From G963676095 sp963676095 (GTDB lineage Bacteria; Bacteroidota; Bacteroidia; Bacteroidales; Prolixibacteraceae), in contig OY781040.1 in NCBI GenBank assembly GCA_963676095.1, forward strand, positions 930,001 to 994,000: a DNA stretch of 64,000 bases, written 5' to 3'. Positions 18,201 through 27,370 of this stretch are shown here, in pieces. Position 1 is the stretch's first letter, and each line of letters begins with the position of its first letter. The notes beneath the pieces were generated by a model. It saw only the letters and a program-made list of their open reading frames with translations, did no database searches and had not been told where the DNA came from. The position numbers were made by a program, and so were the translations under genes.

Positions 18201-18907
18201 CCAATTATTATTCCTATTATCCTGCAGGCATCGGCCTGATAAAAGGATATCCTTATGACAAGTTACTGGTGTACCGTTTTGCCGGACTGGATGAGAACGG
18301 GTTGACCCAGGTTTATGATAAGAACGGAAATATAATACCCGCAACTACAACTTCGATAAGCGATTTTATATTTAAAAAAGCTGGCAGGACAGTCGCCCCT
18401 TTCTTTGGAAGCTGGAATACGACAATCCGGTACAAAAATATCAGTTTGTTTACACTGCTGACCTATCAGTTTGGCAATGTATTCCTGAAACCGTCAATAT
18501 ACGGATATACAACTTCTGCTTATTCTGTAAATTACGACATAAGCGCGGATATTGCAAAACGGTGGAAAAAATCCGGCGATGAAAGTACGACCAATGTTCC
18601 GGGACTTAACGGCAGCGGATCAGCTATTTATTACAGCCAGATGCGCTATAATTATTCTGACGTTAATGTGCTGAAAGGAGATTATGTACGGTTACGCCAA
18701 ATAACCCTAAACTACAAGTTACCAAGCGATATCCTGAAAAGAATAAATATAAAAAATGCACAGGTAGGACTGACCGTTAATAATTTGGGATTATTATGGA
18801 GAGCCAACAAACAAGGTTATGATCCTGATTTTGTTTATTACCCGGGAAGAGCCTCAAACTTACCTGCAGCAAAATCATTTCTTTTTTCTTTAAATGTTAA
18901 CTTTTAA
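15206..18907 (+). CDS. SusC/RagA-type TonB-linked outer-membrane transporter with N-terminal STN domain
   Basis: The 1233-residue protein has a signal region (about 1-45), an STN/secretin-N domain (about 50-120; ETLKKTLSKISEAADIKFVY), a carboxypeptidase-regulatory-like domain (about 150-225; GTVTDKNGEFVLWV), a plug with the SusC signature (DDIENITVLKDASAASIWG) and a 22-strand-type barrel ending in FSLNVNF. The STN domain is the extra signalling part that contacts FecR, so this receptor can report ligand binding. The SusD-like gene follows after 11 bp. Genes downstream encode a thioredoxin-like protein and a hydrolase and no glycosidase, so the ligand may be a peptide or other non-glycan; this is inferred. 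Confidence 0.95.
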   Translation: MLKKNKFKDPIVRFMRIAFIYMVNVLIFAQLSIAASSYGQRVLEKNLSVNAENETLKKTLSKISEAADIKFVYSTNTISLDDKVSYNFSNENLKEILDQLLLTHSIDYVAREDGYIVLVPLKPKTREEEQKPDNSEEKQEEQQPEDLIKVHGIVYNEDGRETLAGANVVIKENRRGTVTDKNGEFVLWVRKDWHLQVSFIGFQSTELEVKGEQDLKIRLTSVTNSIDEVVVASNGLQNIPKERSPGSFTTVSADDLKEIPSLNVINSMESMIPGMQVSVLSGDRTFTYNITEKSASSATRTVGATEYNISIRGRGTLSGENFPLIVVDGSITEMDISSINPDDIENITVLKDASAASIWGVRAANGVIVITTKKGKSKQAPQVNFSTSLMIAEKPDVSYVKTMNSAQMLDYEKELVDRGFVSKIDASDYYSAQYTISKGSQLAWNLKSGNITEDEYNDDVAALSKTDNRGQISKYLLQHASSQNYNLSVSGGAENYNYYYSASYSKENPNSVRDLGERYTITANNNWKLFNLVNLATSFKGTFFSYKNNGISLATLYSPSRSTLLPYNQLADEDGNGISYDRYDQTWVSSLEANYKDWTYNYLDELKNSDNSQKTDNYSANIELTVPIIKGLTGSVKYAKEKTNSTSKTYYNQDTYYFRDMVNYYTYPGASTNSLGITTGGILSKGITYENNYSLRGQLNFNRIFKQDHQITALAGTEIRETNIGQTTFSLFGYNPETGLTNTSINYSSTPTYQYVAGDSETSYTTFYYGGYPSQKDKKRRFLSWYSNFAYDYKSKYFLSGSIRYDDYNNFGVERKYRATPLWSAGGKWMMSQEPFMKNLKWISNLGIRTTYGVNGNLSLDTYPFTYISLGGNSDSTTGQEYASVISTANPEIKWEKVYVTNLGVDFGLFNNRLNGTFDYYRKNSKDLLYNYPVSSAYVGNINSGYLTRNMASMKSTGFDFGLKGTLYNDKNWNWQMRFNLSYNTNKITDARFRETSYTNYYSYYPAGIGLIKGYPYDKLLVYRFAGLDENGLTQVYDKNGNIIPATTTSISDFIFKKAGRTVAPFFGSWNTTIRYKNISLFTLLTYQFGNVFLKPSIYGYTTSAYSVNYDISADIAKRWKKSGDESTTNVPGLNGSGSAIYYSQMRYNYSDVNVLKGDYVRLRQITLNYKLPSDILKRINIKNAQVGLTVNNLGLLWRANKQGYDPDFVYYPGRASNLPAAKSFLFSLNVNF

Positions 18908-18918
18908 AATTCAGGAAT

Positions 18919-20328
18919 ATGATCATCCGAAAAAACATACTTTTGTCTTTGCTGGTGGCGTTGCTTTTGTCTTCATGTGAAAATTATGTGGATATAAAAA
19001 CGCAAGGTCAGTTAGTCCCCAACGAGACAGAAAATTATCGTTACCTGTTGAATTATACCTATGCATACGAAATAGGTCCTCAATTTTCGGCAATTGCTTC
19101 TGACGATGTCGGGATTGTGGATGGTTCGTCCCAGCAACAATCGCTTGGATCGAGTGATTACTATGCATGGTGGGGAAAAGTTTACACCTGGCAATCAGAG
19201 ATCTATCCGCTGGGAAAGTATCAGACCGACAATAGCTGGAATGGCATGTACAATACAGTTACCTATGCAAATACAGTCATCACAGAAGTAATGGACAGCG
19301 AGGGAGACGAAGACGAGAAACTGGAATTGCGTGCCGAAGCCTATGTCCATCGCGCCGATGCTTATCTCATGCTGGTCAATACGTATGCGAAGCCTTACAA
19401 TGCCACAACTGCTTCAACTGATTTGGGCGTTCCGCTTGTGCTCACTGAAACAACCACTCAGTCATTAAAGAGGGCGAGTGTGGACGAGGTTTACACACAA
19501 ATCATAAAGGACTTAAAGGATGCGATCCCGTATTTGTACGAATCGCAGGAATATAATACGTTACCGTCAAAACCTTCAGCCTACGGGGAATTGGCACGGG
19601 TTTATTTATATATGGGCGATTATACCAATGCAGATGCATATGCAGATTCGGCTTTAATATACAAAAGTGACCTGAATGATTTAAGCATAATCTCATCCAT
19701 CTCATCAACAACATACCCGACAAGAATTGACGACCCGGAAATTCTTTTGTCAAAAATTCCGTATGGGGGGATTTCTGCTTACACTCCGACTGCACTACGG
19801 TTAAGTGATGATCTGTTAAGTGTGCTGGACACAACCGACCAACGGTATCGTTTATTCACCGCGCCGTACAGTAGTGTGGCTTCTTATTACTCGGATGAAG
19901 GAGGACGCTTTTTTTATCGCGACCGGGCAATTGGCGAGGCCCGGAATATCGGGCCGAATGTCCCGGAAATGTACCTGATTAAAGCTGAATATTTTGCCCG
20001 GAACAATAATCCGGAAGAAGCGATGAACTGGGTGAACAAGTTACGGAAAAAGCGCTTTAAAGCCGATGACTATGTGGCACTGACTGCTTCCGGAGCCGAC
20101 GATGCTTTGACCAAAGTAATTGATGAAAGACACCGTGAGTTCTTCTGCCGCATGCTTCGCTGGTGGGATATGCGACGGTTGGCATTGGAAGGGTTGTATA
20201 CAAAAACCTTAACCCGTACTTTTGGCGGCGAGACCTATACCTTAGCCCCAAACAGCAACCGGTATGTTTTCCCCATCCCGGCTTACCAAATCCAGTTAAA
20301 CCCGGAAATCGAACAAAATCCAGAATAA
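18919..20328 (+). CDS. SusD/RagB family surface lipoprotein
   Basis: The 469-residue protein has a lipoprotein signal (LLVALLLSSCENY, lipid-modified Cys near residue 19) followed by the TPR-rich SusD fold and the C-terminal conserved part (DERHREFFCRMLRWWDMRRL, then YVFPIPAYQIQLNPEIEQNP). It should form the lid over the SusC-like barrel encoded just upstream and bind the ligand at the surface. Downstream gene begins 24 bp after the stop. Confidence 0.94.
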   Translation: MIIRKNILLSLLVALLLSSCENYVDIKTQGQLVPNETENYRYLLNYTYAYEIGPQFSAIASDDVGIVDGSSQQQSLGSSDYYAWWGKVYTWQSEIYPLGKYQTDNSWNGMYNTVTYANTVITEVMDSEGDEDEKLELRAEAYVHRADAYLMLVNTYAKPYNATTASTDLGVPLVLTETTTQSLKRASVDEVYTQIIKDLKDAIPYLYESQEYNTLPSKPSAYGELARVYLYMGDYTNADAYADSALIYKSDLNDLSIISSISSTTYPTRIDDPEILLSKIPYGGISAYTPTALRLSDDLLSVLDTTDQRYRLFTAPYSSVASYYSDEGGRFFYRDRAIGEARNIGPNVPEMYLIKAEYFARNNNPEEAMNWVNKLRKKRFKADDYVALTASGADDALTKVIDERHREFFCRMLRWWDMRRLALEGLYTKTLTRTFGGETYTLAPNSNRYVFPIPAYQIQLNPEIEQNPE

Positions 20329-20352
20329 CAGATTATAAACAATATTTCTATC

Positions 20353-22347
20353 ATGCAATTTATGAAACCTTTATTGGTCATAGGTTTAGCCTTCGGGTTA
20401 AACCTTCTTTCCTTTGCACAGAATGCAAAGAATATCACCATTACCCCGGAACATCCGGTACAAGGTGAAAATATCCAGATCAATTATCGACCGGCCAATG
20501 GTATCGGGCCGGATGAACAGGTAAAAGCTGTCATCTATCAGTTCTGCAGCTATCAATGGACAGCAGATGACCTTCAGCTTAAACAGGAAAATGGCAATTG
20601 GACTTCAACGTATAAACTACCGGAAGATTGTGGTCTTTTTGCATTGAAGTTTATTGGTGACAGCATTAGCGACACAGACAAAAGTGGGTACGGTTATGTT
20701 TGGTTTGTTCTGGATGCAAACGGACAGAATGCCAAAGGCGCTTATGCAGGCTGGGGGTTAATGCGCACACCAAATTCAGGCTGCATAATTCCGGATTATT
20801 TTGACCTTTCAAAATCGGCTATATCCGATACGGCAACCTATTACTGGATCAATCAGGAGATTACTTTTCATAACAAAGAGGCGGCCACTGCCTTTGCTTA
20901 TGAATACTGCCGGTCGTTAAAAAAATCAGGCATGTTGGATGCAGGCACTAAAATAACCCGCTGCCTGAACTATTTACAAACCAATCCGACCGAAAAGAAC
21001 CTGCTCTCTGCAGAAGCAATATACAGAAGCCTATTGGAAAATAATGAAAAAGCGGACTCAATCCGTCAAATCAACATGGCGAAAAATCCTTCCGGATCGC
21101 TAAACCGCTTAACGGCTTACCGCAAAGCGATACTTGAACGGGATATGGATATCCGGAATAATTTATTAAAAAAATTCCTGTCTGATTTCCCGGAAAAGCC
21201 GGAAGACAACGCATTCAATTCAGAGAATGTGATTTCGTATGACAATATTTATTTGAGCCTGCTCATTCCTGAAATATTCAAAAAAAATTACAACGCCCTT
21301 TATGAATATCTGCCAAAATTTTCTTTGGGAGGATTAATAAATGTTTACTATAAAATCATTGATATTCCACATAGCCGGAAAGACTTATCTGATGACTTTT
21401 TATACCCTTATGCCAAAAGCCTTGTCGATCAGATCTTAAAAGAAAAGAACGACAAGCCGGATCAATATCAGTTCCTTTCTCCTAATGAATGGGACCTTGA
21501 GTTCGACAGGATGGTCTCCCGAAACGTCCTGATTTCTTATGTAAGCCTATTGCGCAATTCCGGCCATCCGGATGAAGCTTTGCAATTTGCCATGCATACA
21601 GAAAAAATACTCAATTACACTGTTGCCGATTTGAACGACGACGTTTGTCATCTCCTCCTGGAAGCAGGGAAACAAGAAGAGTTGCATGAAGTTCTTCTCA
21701 AAAGTATGTATAACAACCAGGTTAGCCCTTCAATGATCGAACTTCTGAAACAGGCGTACATCGGGAAAAACGGATCGGAAACCGGGTTTACCGCTTATAT
21801 GGAATCGCTAAAAAAGCCTGAATTACAAAATAAAGCTTCCGAACGGATTCTAAAAGATAAACGGGAAGGGAAAATGCCTGAATGGGAAATGACAGATGCC
21901 ACCGGTAAAAAAATCAGTTCGAAAGATTTGCTCGGAAAAAACTATGTGCTCGACTTCTGGGCCAGCTGGTGCGTACCCTGTAAGGCTTCGTTCCCGGGCA
22001 TGAAACTGGCCGTGGAACGTTACCAAAACGATCCGGATGTAGCGTTCTTCTTCGTAGATACAGAGGAACAATCGGACAAATACAAAGAGATGGCAATCCA
22101 ATACATCGCCGGCAATAATTTTCCTTTCCATATCCTCTTCGACAACAAAGCAGAAGGAGGAAAAGTGAATGATGAAGTGTTTAGCCGGATCTGTAAGGCA
22201 TTCACAATTTCAGGCATTCCCCAGAAAATTTTTGTTGACAAAAACGGGAATGTCCGGTTTATTTCGGTTGGATATAAAGGGAGTCCCAGCGAACTTTCCG
22301 ATGACATTTCCATCATGGTTGAAGAAACAAAGAAAGCAGGGAAATAA
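20353..22347 (+). CDS. TlpA-like thioredoxin-fold protein with long N-terminal region
   Basis: The 664-residue protein has a signal peptide (about 1-22, LNLLSFAQN), a beta-rich N-terminal domain (about 25-130), a long helical region (about 150-490) and a C-terminal TlpA/ResA thioredoxin domain (about 515-655). The active site is WASWCVPC, with Cys 540 and Cys 543. It should act as a periplasmic thiol-disulfide oxidoreductase, probably reductive. Large proteins of this type are frequent beside SusC/D pairs in Bacteroidota; their partners are not known. Its stop overlaps the next gene's ATG. Confidence 0.9.
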   Translation: MQFMKPLLVIGLAFGLNLLSFAQNAKNITITPEHPVQGENIQINYRPANGIGPDEQVKAVIYQFCSYQWTADDLQLKQENGNWTSTYKLPEDCGLFALKFIGDSISDTDKSGYGYVWFVLDANGQNAKGAYAGWGLMRTPNSGCIIPDYFDLSKSAISDTATYYWINQEITFHNKEAATAFAYEYCRSLKKSGMLDAGTKITRCLNYLQTNPTEKNLLSAEAIYRSLLENNEKADSIRQINMAKNPSGSLNRLTAYRKAILERDMDIRNNLLKKFLSDFPEKPEDNAFNSENVISYDNIYLSLLIPEIFKKNYNALYEYLPKFSLGGLINVYYKIIDIPHSRKDLSDDFLYPYAKSLVDQILKEKNDKPDQYQFLSPNEWDLEFDRMVSRNVLISYVSLLRNSGHPDEALQFAMHTEKILNYTVADLNDDVCHLLLEAGKQEELHEVLLKSMYNNQVSPSMIELLKQAYIGKNGSETGFTAYMESLKKPELQNKASERILKDKREGKMPEWEMTDATGKKISSKDLLGKNYVLDFWASWCVPCKASFPGMKLAVERYQNDPDVAFFFVDTEEQSDKYKEMAIQYIAGNNFPFHILFDNKAEGGKVNDEVFSRICKAFTISGIPQKIFVDKNGNVRFISVGYKGSPSELSDDISIMVEETKKAGK

Positions 22348-23450
22348 TGAAAAATACATTAGCTGTATTTATCTGGACAATTACCTTGTTTTTTCCGTTC
22401 ACGGGAGCGGCCCGGAAGACAACTGACACGCTCCTTTATAAAACAGAAAATGTGCACTTCTGCAATGCCGACTCCGGCATCTGCTTTGGAGGGACACTTA
22501 TATTACCGGATTCCACCAGGCAAAACCCGGTAGTCATTTTTGTCTCGGGAACCGGTAAACAAGACCGGGACGGAACTATGGCCGGGCACAAAATGTTTAA
22601 GACTATTGCAGAATACCTCGCGCAAAAAGGAATCGCGTCATTAAGGACCGATGATCGCGGTATGGGTGAAACATCAGGTATTTATGAAGAAGCTACAACG
22701 GCAGACTTTGCCAACGATGTGTTGACTGCTATCGATTTTTTAAAAAGCAGGCCTGATATCGACCCGAAAAATATCGGACTGATAGGGCATAGCGAGGGAG
22801 GCGCTGCCATTGCCATCGCTGCATCAAAATCTTCCGACGTTGCTTTTCTGGTTAGCCTGGCCGGACTGGCCTCAAACGGACTCGACGCCCTGCTAACACA
22901 AAACCGTGACCTGGTCGAAAACGCTTCCCTCCCTGACTATGATAAAAAACGCTCGAACGAAATCAATGACCTGATGTTTAAAACGGCTTACCGTTATGCC
23001 GGCTCCGACAGTCTGGAACAAAAGTTAAACGACACCTATGCCAGATGGAAAGTGAAAGATGATGATTATTTCAAAAGTCTGAACATCGAATTTGACCATT
23101 TCCGATTTCCGGTTTACTCGTATGTTCAAACTGCAATTAAACCCTGGTACCGTTATTTTATAAGGTTTAATCCTGAGAAATTCATCCGAAAAATAAAAAT
23201 TCCGGTACTGGCACTAAACGGAGATAAAGATGTGATGGTCTCCTGCGATAAGAATCTGAACAATTGGGAGAACTATCTGAAAGAAGCAGGGAATTCAGAT
23301 GTTACCATAAAAAAACTTCCGGGGCTGAATCATCTGTTTCTTTCCTGCAAAACCTGTACACCTCAGGAATATGCGCAACTAAAGGAAGATTTTTCCCCAC
23401 AGGCGCTTCAAATTATTGGAGACTGGATCGTTAGCCATATTAAAAAATGA
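22347..23450 (+). CDS. Secreted alpha/beta hydrolase
   Basis: The 367-residue protein has a signal peptide (about 1-22) and an alpha/beta-hydrolase fold: VVIFVSGTG oxyanion strand, then the nucleophile Ser149 in IGHSEGG, an acidic residue in ALNGDKDVMV (near 291) and a His in LPGLNHLFL (near 326), which gives a complete triad. Such periplasmic enzymes are esterases or peptidases of the DPP/YqiA-like type. The ATG overlaps the stop of the thioredoxin-like gene (aaataatgaaa), so they are translationally coupled. Substrate not known. Confidence 0.9.
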   Translation: MKNTLAVFIWTITLFFPFTGAARKTTDTLLYKTENVHFCNADSGICFGGTLILPDSTRQNPVVIFVSGTGKQDRDGTMAGHKMFKTIAEYLAQKGIASLRTDDRGMGETSGIYEEATTADFANDVLTAIDFLKSRPDIDPKNIGLIGHSEGGAAIAIAASKSSDVAFLVSLAGLASNGLDALLTQNRDLVENASLPDYDKKRSNEINDLMFKTAYRYAGSDSLEQKLNDTYARWKVKDDDYFKSLNIEFDHFRFPVYSYVQTAIKPWYRYFIRFNPEKFIRKIKIPVLALNGDKDVMVSCDKNLNNWENYLKEAGNSDVTIKKLPGLNHLFLSCKTCTPQEYAQLKEDFSPQALQIIGDWIVSHIKK

Positions 23451-23488
23451 CCTCTATAAATTTCCTGATTTACATTTCATGCATATTT

Positions 23489-23531
23489 ATGTCCCTGTAT
23501 GATCCAATTTTTTGAGATTATACAGGGACAT
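23489..23531. terminator. Hairpin between convergent operons
   Basis: A perfect 12-bp inverted repeat (atgtccctgtat at 23489-23500 and its complement at 23520-23531) with a 19-base T-rich loop lies between the plus-strand hydrolase stop and the minus-strand GH3 stop. Probably a shared bidirectional terminator. Confidence 0.75.
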
Positions 23532-23656
23532 GAATCCTTTCCCTATCCGGATACAATTGAAAGCATTGATAAAAAAAGCCGGCAATCAGCAACTGTCCCC
23601 AGCCGCCAATTGCCAGACCTGTTTTGCCTGAACGAATAAAAAATTTAATCATCTAC

Positions 23657-25885
23657 TTATTCCGTCAACGAAAATTCTTTTGAATTTTCAGCATCCGAAC
23701 TGCCACCCACAAAAACAATAAATTTTCCGGGTTCAGTGCCGAAACTCATATCTTTCCGGTAAAATGCCAGATCGTTTGTCCTGATCCAAAAGGAAACCTT
23801 TTTAGTTTCACCCTTGTCCAGGGATATCTTTTTAAAACCCTTAAGCTCTTTTACCGGCCGGGTCACTGATCCGACCAAATCGCGGATATAGAGCTGGACC
23901 ACTTCGTCTCCCGGATATTTGCCGGTATTGGTTACATCAACTGAAACTTCAAGCGAGTCGTTACCGGTAATTGTACTTTTACCAAGCCGCATATTTTTAT
24001 ACGCGAAGGAAGTATAACTCAATCCAAAACCAAAAGGGAACAACGGCTGGTTTGAGCTGTCGATATACCGCGAACGGTACTTCTGTTCCGGGCCATCCGG
24101 TTCATAAGGCCGGCCTGTATTTTTAGCGCTGTAATAAATCGGGACCTGTCCGATGTTTCTTGGGAAGGTTACCGGTAGTTTCCCTGATGGATTATATTTT
24201 CCCAGGAGCACATCAGCAACAGCTTCAGCGCCCATTGTGCCGGGGAACCAGGCTTCCAGCATTGCATCCGACCATTCGTATTCGTCGACCAGGGCCAACG
24301 GACGGCCATTCATCAGGACCAGGACGACGGGTTTACCCAGGGTACTGACTTCATGCAACAACTTCTTCTGAATATCCGGGACGCTGATACTTGTCCGGCT
24401 TGCCGCTTCTCCGCACCATTCACACGACTCGCCAAGTACCATCACGACAACATCAGCCTTTTTTGCATTTACGAGGGCTTCTGCAAACATGGAGGTATCC
24501 CCGCCGGTAAGCTCGCAGCCCTTGCTGTAGGTTACCCGGACACCTTGATTCGCCTTTTTCAGGGCGGAGTAAACGGACGAAATCTGGTCCCAGTCTCCTG
24601 CCGCCTTCCATGACCCCAGCAGATCCCTTCTGGAATCGGCCAAGGGGCCGATCAGGGCAATCGACTGCCCTGCCTTCAAAGGAAGGACCTCCTTATTGTT
24701 CTTTAAAAGGACCATTGATTTACAGGCAACATCGTAAGCAGCATCCAGGTTTTCTTTTGCATAAATGGTTTCCTTTTCCCTCTTCTCATTGCAATAACGG
24801 TAGGGATCATCAAACAGTCCCAGCATAAATTTAAGTTTCAATACCCGGCAGACTGCCGTATCAATCTGCTCTTCCGAGACTTTTCTTTCCTTAACCAATT
24901 CTTTCAGATAATCGTTGTATGCCCCGCCCTGCATGTCCATATCCACGCCGGCATTCATGGCGAGCATGGCGGCATCTTTCAGGTTTGCTGCTACTCCGTG
25001 GGGAACAAGTTCGTTAATAGCGGTATAGTCGGTAACTACGAATCCTTTGAACTTCCACTCATTACGCAGGACTTCGGTCATCAGGAAATGGCTGGCAGTT
25101 GCAGGCACCCCGTCCAGCTCGTTAAAGGAAGTCATCACGCTCAGTGCCCCTGCATCGATAGCTGCCTTATAGGGAGGAAGATAAACTTCGCGAAGCATCC
25201 GCTCCGACATATCTACCGTATTGTAATCCCTTCCGGCTATAGGGGCCCCATAGGCTGCAAAATGTTTCACGCAGGCCAGGACGGTCGTCGGATCAGCAAG
25301 GTCGTCACCCTGAAACCCGTGTACCCTGGCTTTTGCAATAGCGCAGCCCAGAAAAGGATCTTCTCCTGCCCCTTCAGAAATACGTCCCCACCGGGGGTCC
25401 CTGGCAATATCGACCATCGGGGCATAGGTCCACTGAATTCCCATTGCCGCGGCTTCCTTAGCTGAAACCCGGGCCGATTTTTCAATGGCTGCCAGGTCCC
25501 ACGAAGCCGCCTCTCCAAGTGAAATCGGGAAAATTGTCTTATGCCCATGGATCACGTCATAACCAAACAACAGAGGAATGCCCAAACGGGACTCTTTCAC
25601 TGCAATCTCCTGCAGTTCACGGGTGTACTTGGCCGTATAGGCATTAAAAATATTTCCGCACTTTCCTTCCCTGATCGCTTTCAGGTTGTCAGTCCCCATA
25701 ACAGGGCCTGTTACGTCCCAATTGCTTGTATAAAGAACCAGCTGACCGATCTTTTCATCCAAAGTCATTAGATTTAAAACCGAGTCTACTTTCTGATCTA
25801 ACCTTTTCGTCGTTGCCCGTGCGGGCCTAATGACCGATAAAGAAACGGCCAGCATGGTAAAAAACAGAATTAACCCTTTTCTCAT
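23657..25885 (-). CDS. bglX: GH3 beta-glucosidase, BglX-like
   Basis: The 742-residue protein, read from the ATG at 25885, has a signal peptide (MRKGLILFFTMLAVSLSV, cleavage near RARA), a GH3 N-terminal barrel (about 30-370) with KHFAAYG and the nucleophile Asp in GFVVTDYTAI, a C-terminal GH3 domain (about 390-620) and a fibronectin-III-like end. I chose 25885 over the 25915 TTG because the signal peptide starts there. It should release glucose from beta-gluco-oligosaccharides in the periplasm. As the last gene of the locus with two GH144 genes, its likely substrates are sophoro-oligosaccharides. Family call firm; the specificity is inferred. Confidence 0.93.
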   Translation of the reverse strand: MRKGLILFFTMLAVSLSVIRPARATTKRLDQKVDSVLNLMTLDEKIGQLVLYTSNWDVTGPVMGTDNLKAIREGKCGNIFNAYTAKYTRELQEIAVKESRLGIPLLFGYDVIHGHKTIFPISLGEAASWDLAAIEKSARVSAKEAAAMGIQWTYAPMVDIARDPRWGRISEGAGEDPFLGCAIAKARVHGFQGDDLADPTTVLACVKHFAAYGAPIAGRDYNTVDMSERMLREVYLPPYKAAIDAGALSVMTSFNELDGVPATASHFLMTEVLRNEWKFKGFVVTDYTAINELVPHGVAANLKDAAMLAMNAGVDMDMQGGAYNDYLKELVKERKVSEEQIDTAVCRVLKLKFMLGLFDDPYRYCNEKREKETIYAKENLDAAYDVACKSMVLLKNNKEVLPLKAGQSIALIGPLADSRRDLLGSWKAAGDWDQISSVYSALKKANQGVRVTYSKGCELTGGDTSMFAEALVNAKKADVVVMVLGESCEWCGEAASRTSISVPDIQKKLLHEVSTLGKPVVLVLMNGRPLALVDEYEWSDAMLEAWFPGTMGAEAVADVLLGKYNPSGKLPVTFPRNIGQVPIYYSAKNTGRPYEPDGPEQKYRSRYIDSSNQPLFPFGFGLSYTSFAYKNMRLGKSTITGNDSLEVSVDVTNTGKYPGDEVVQLYIRDLVGSVTRPVKELKGFKKISLDKGETKKVSFWIRTNDLAFYRKDMSFGTEPGKFIVFVGGSSDAENSKEFSLTE

Positions 25886-25990
25886 TTTGATTGATTCTTG
25901 ATGCCCGGTTTTCAAGGCTTGATCCTTGATGCTGAATAAAGGAAAGCCGAAAACCTTACATCGTTAATTATTAATCTTTAATCTCTAACT

Positions 25991-27370
25991 TTATTCAACT
26001 GAAAATCCAAGTTTTTCCAACCCTTTCTGCACATCTTCATTCTGCATAAACAATTTCCAGATCAACCCGCTCCGGTAATTTTCAATCATGATTATCTCCG
26101 GCCCCTGGTCGATAGCCAGGTAAGCTTTGGCTACCCAATAGCTGTGCTGGGGACAGAAAGCATCATAAAATCCGGCAGTACCCAAAAGTCCGTCTTTATT
26201 GGAATAAAAATACCGCAGGGCATTTAACGATTCGTCCGGGGTATAAGGCATCGAACTAATCGCCGCAGTCGGGGCAATTACCCCCTTGTCATTTGCAGGA
26301 GAATGGGCAACATAAGTCAGACTGCCGTCAGAAGCCCTGGAGTAGCTGGAAGTAAGGCCCCAGCAATCTTCTCCGTAATCTTTGTATCCCAGGGGATTTT
26401 CCACGCAATACGAATAATTGATCATCGTATGGTTTACCACCACATCCTCGTAGTTGACATATTCGTCCGATAAACCATTCGGATTAAGGCCAAGGAACGA
26501 ATATTGAGACCAGTATAACGGTCCGCCATATTCTTCATTGTCAACATGGTCGACGACTAACGGATAACCATATTGGGTCCGGGAAGAAACGATAGCTCCC
26601 GACCTGGCCCATCCCTGCTCATAAACCTCTCTGGAGATGGCATAATCCGGAGACGAAGCTGCCAGGACATAGGTTATCAGGCATTCGTTATACCCTTCGA
26701 TTTGCAGACCAATATCAAAATCATAGTCGGGGGACCAATGCCAGTACATTACATTTTCATTTTGTGTGTACCAGTTCCATTCGATCCCTTTCCACAGTTC
26801 GTTCGCTTTCGAAGCCAATGCCTGTTCTTCGTCCGTCCCGTTTTTATAATATTCATAGACAACGATTAAAGCTTGGGCAAAATAGGAAGTTTCGACAATA
26901 TCCCCGCCATCATCTTCATCGCTGAAAGGGATTACCTTACCGGTAGAACCATCGAGCCAGTGGGGCCAGGCACCATGAAAACGATCGGCAGACCCGAAAA
27001 AACCAAGGATTTTCTCAATCCGGTTATAACCTTCCTCTTCTGTAATAAATCCCCTGCTCATGGCGACAATCAGCGACATCAGCCCAAATCCTGAACCTCC
27101 CGTTGTAACCGTATTTTCATCGGTTTCGGGTGAAGAAACAAGATAACGCTCACGGGCTGCCCCGGAGTTCGGTTCCGCCAGGTTCCGGAAGTAATTAAAA
27201 GTTGTTTCCTGAACGGTATCCAAAAGTTCTTCATCAGTCAAATCGATAACCACACCGGAAGAATCTTCTCCGGAACCGGTATCGTCACCTCCATCTGTAC
27301 CGACAGAACTATCTGAACAGGATATAATAAAAAAGAGACTACCTATGATAAACAAATTACTCCTGATCAT
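25991..27370 (-). CDS. GH144-type glucoamylase-family lipoprotein (probable endo-beta-1,2-glucanase), second of pair
   Basis: The 459-residue protein read from the ATG at 27370 starts MIRSNLFIIGSLFFIISCSDS, a lipoprotein signal. It is followed by a serine/acid linker and the (alpha/alpha)6 barrel of the glucoamylase family (Pfam PF10091/GH144) with blocks GGSGFGLMSLIVAMSRGFIT, FHGAWPHWLDG, WHWSPDYDFD, WGLTSSYS and IAPTAAISSMPYTPDES. Family knowledge: GH144 enzymes are endo-beta-1,2-glucanases. The start overlaps the stop of the preceding gene by 14 bp. I rejected the longer frame from 27421, since its extra residues would hide the lipoprotein signal. Confidence 0.88.
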   Translation of the reverse strand: MIRSNLFIIGSLFFIISCSDSSVGTDGGDDTGSGEDSSGVVIDLTDEELLDTVQETTFNYFRNLAEPNSGAARERYLVSSPETDENTVTTGGSGFGLMSLIVAMSRGFITEEEGYNRIEKILGFFGSADRFHGAWPHWLDGSTGKVIPFSDEDDGGDIVETSYFAQALIVVYEYYKNGTDEEQALASKANELWKGIEWNWYTQNENVMYWHWSPDYDFDIGLQIEGYNECLITYVLAASSPDYAISREVYEQGWARSGAIVSSRTQYGYPLVVDHVDNEEYGGPLYWSQYSFLGLNPNGLSDEYVNYEDVVVNHTMINYSYCVENPLGYKDYGEDCWGLTSSYSRASDGSLTYVAHSPANDKGVIAPTAAISSMPYTPDESLNALRYFYSNKDGLLGTAGFYDAFCPQHSYWVAKAYLAIDQGPEIIMIENYRSGLIWKLFMQNEDVQKGLEKLGFSVE

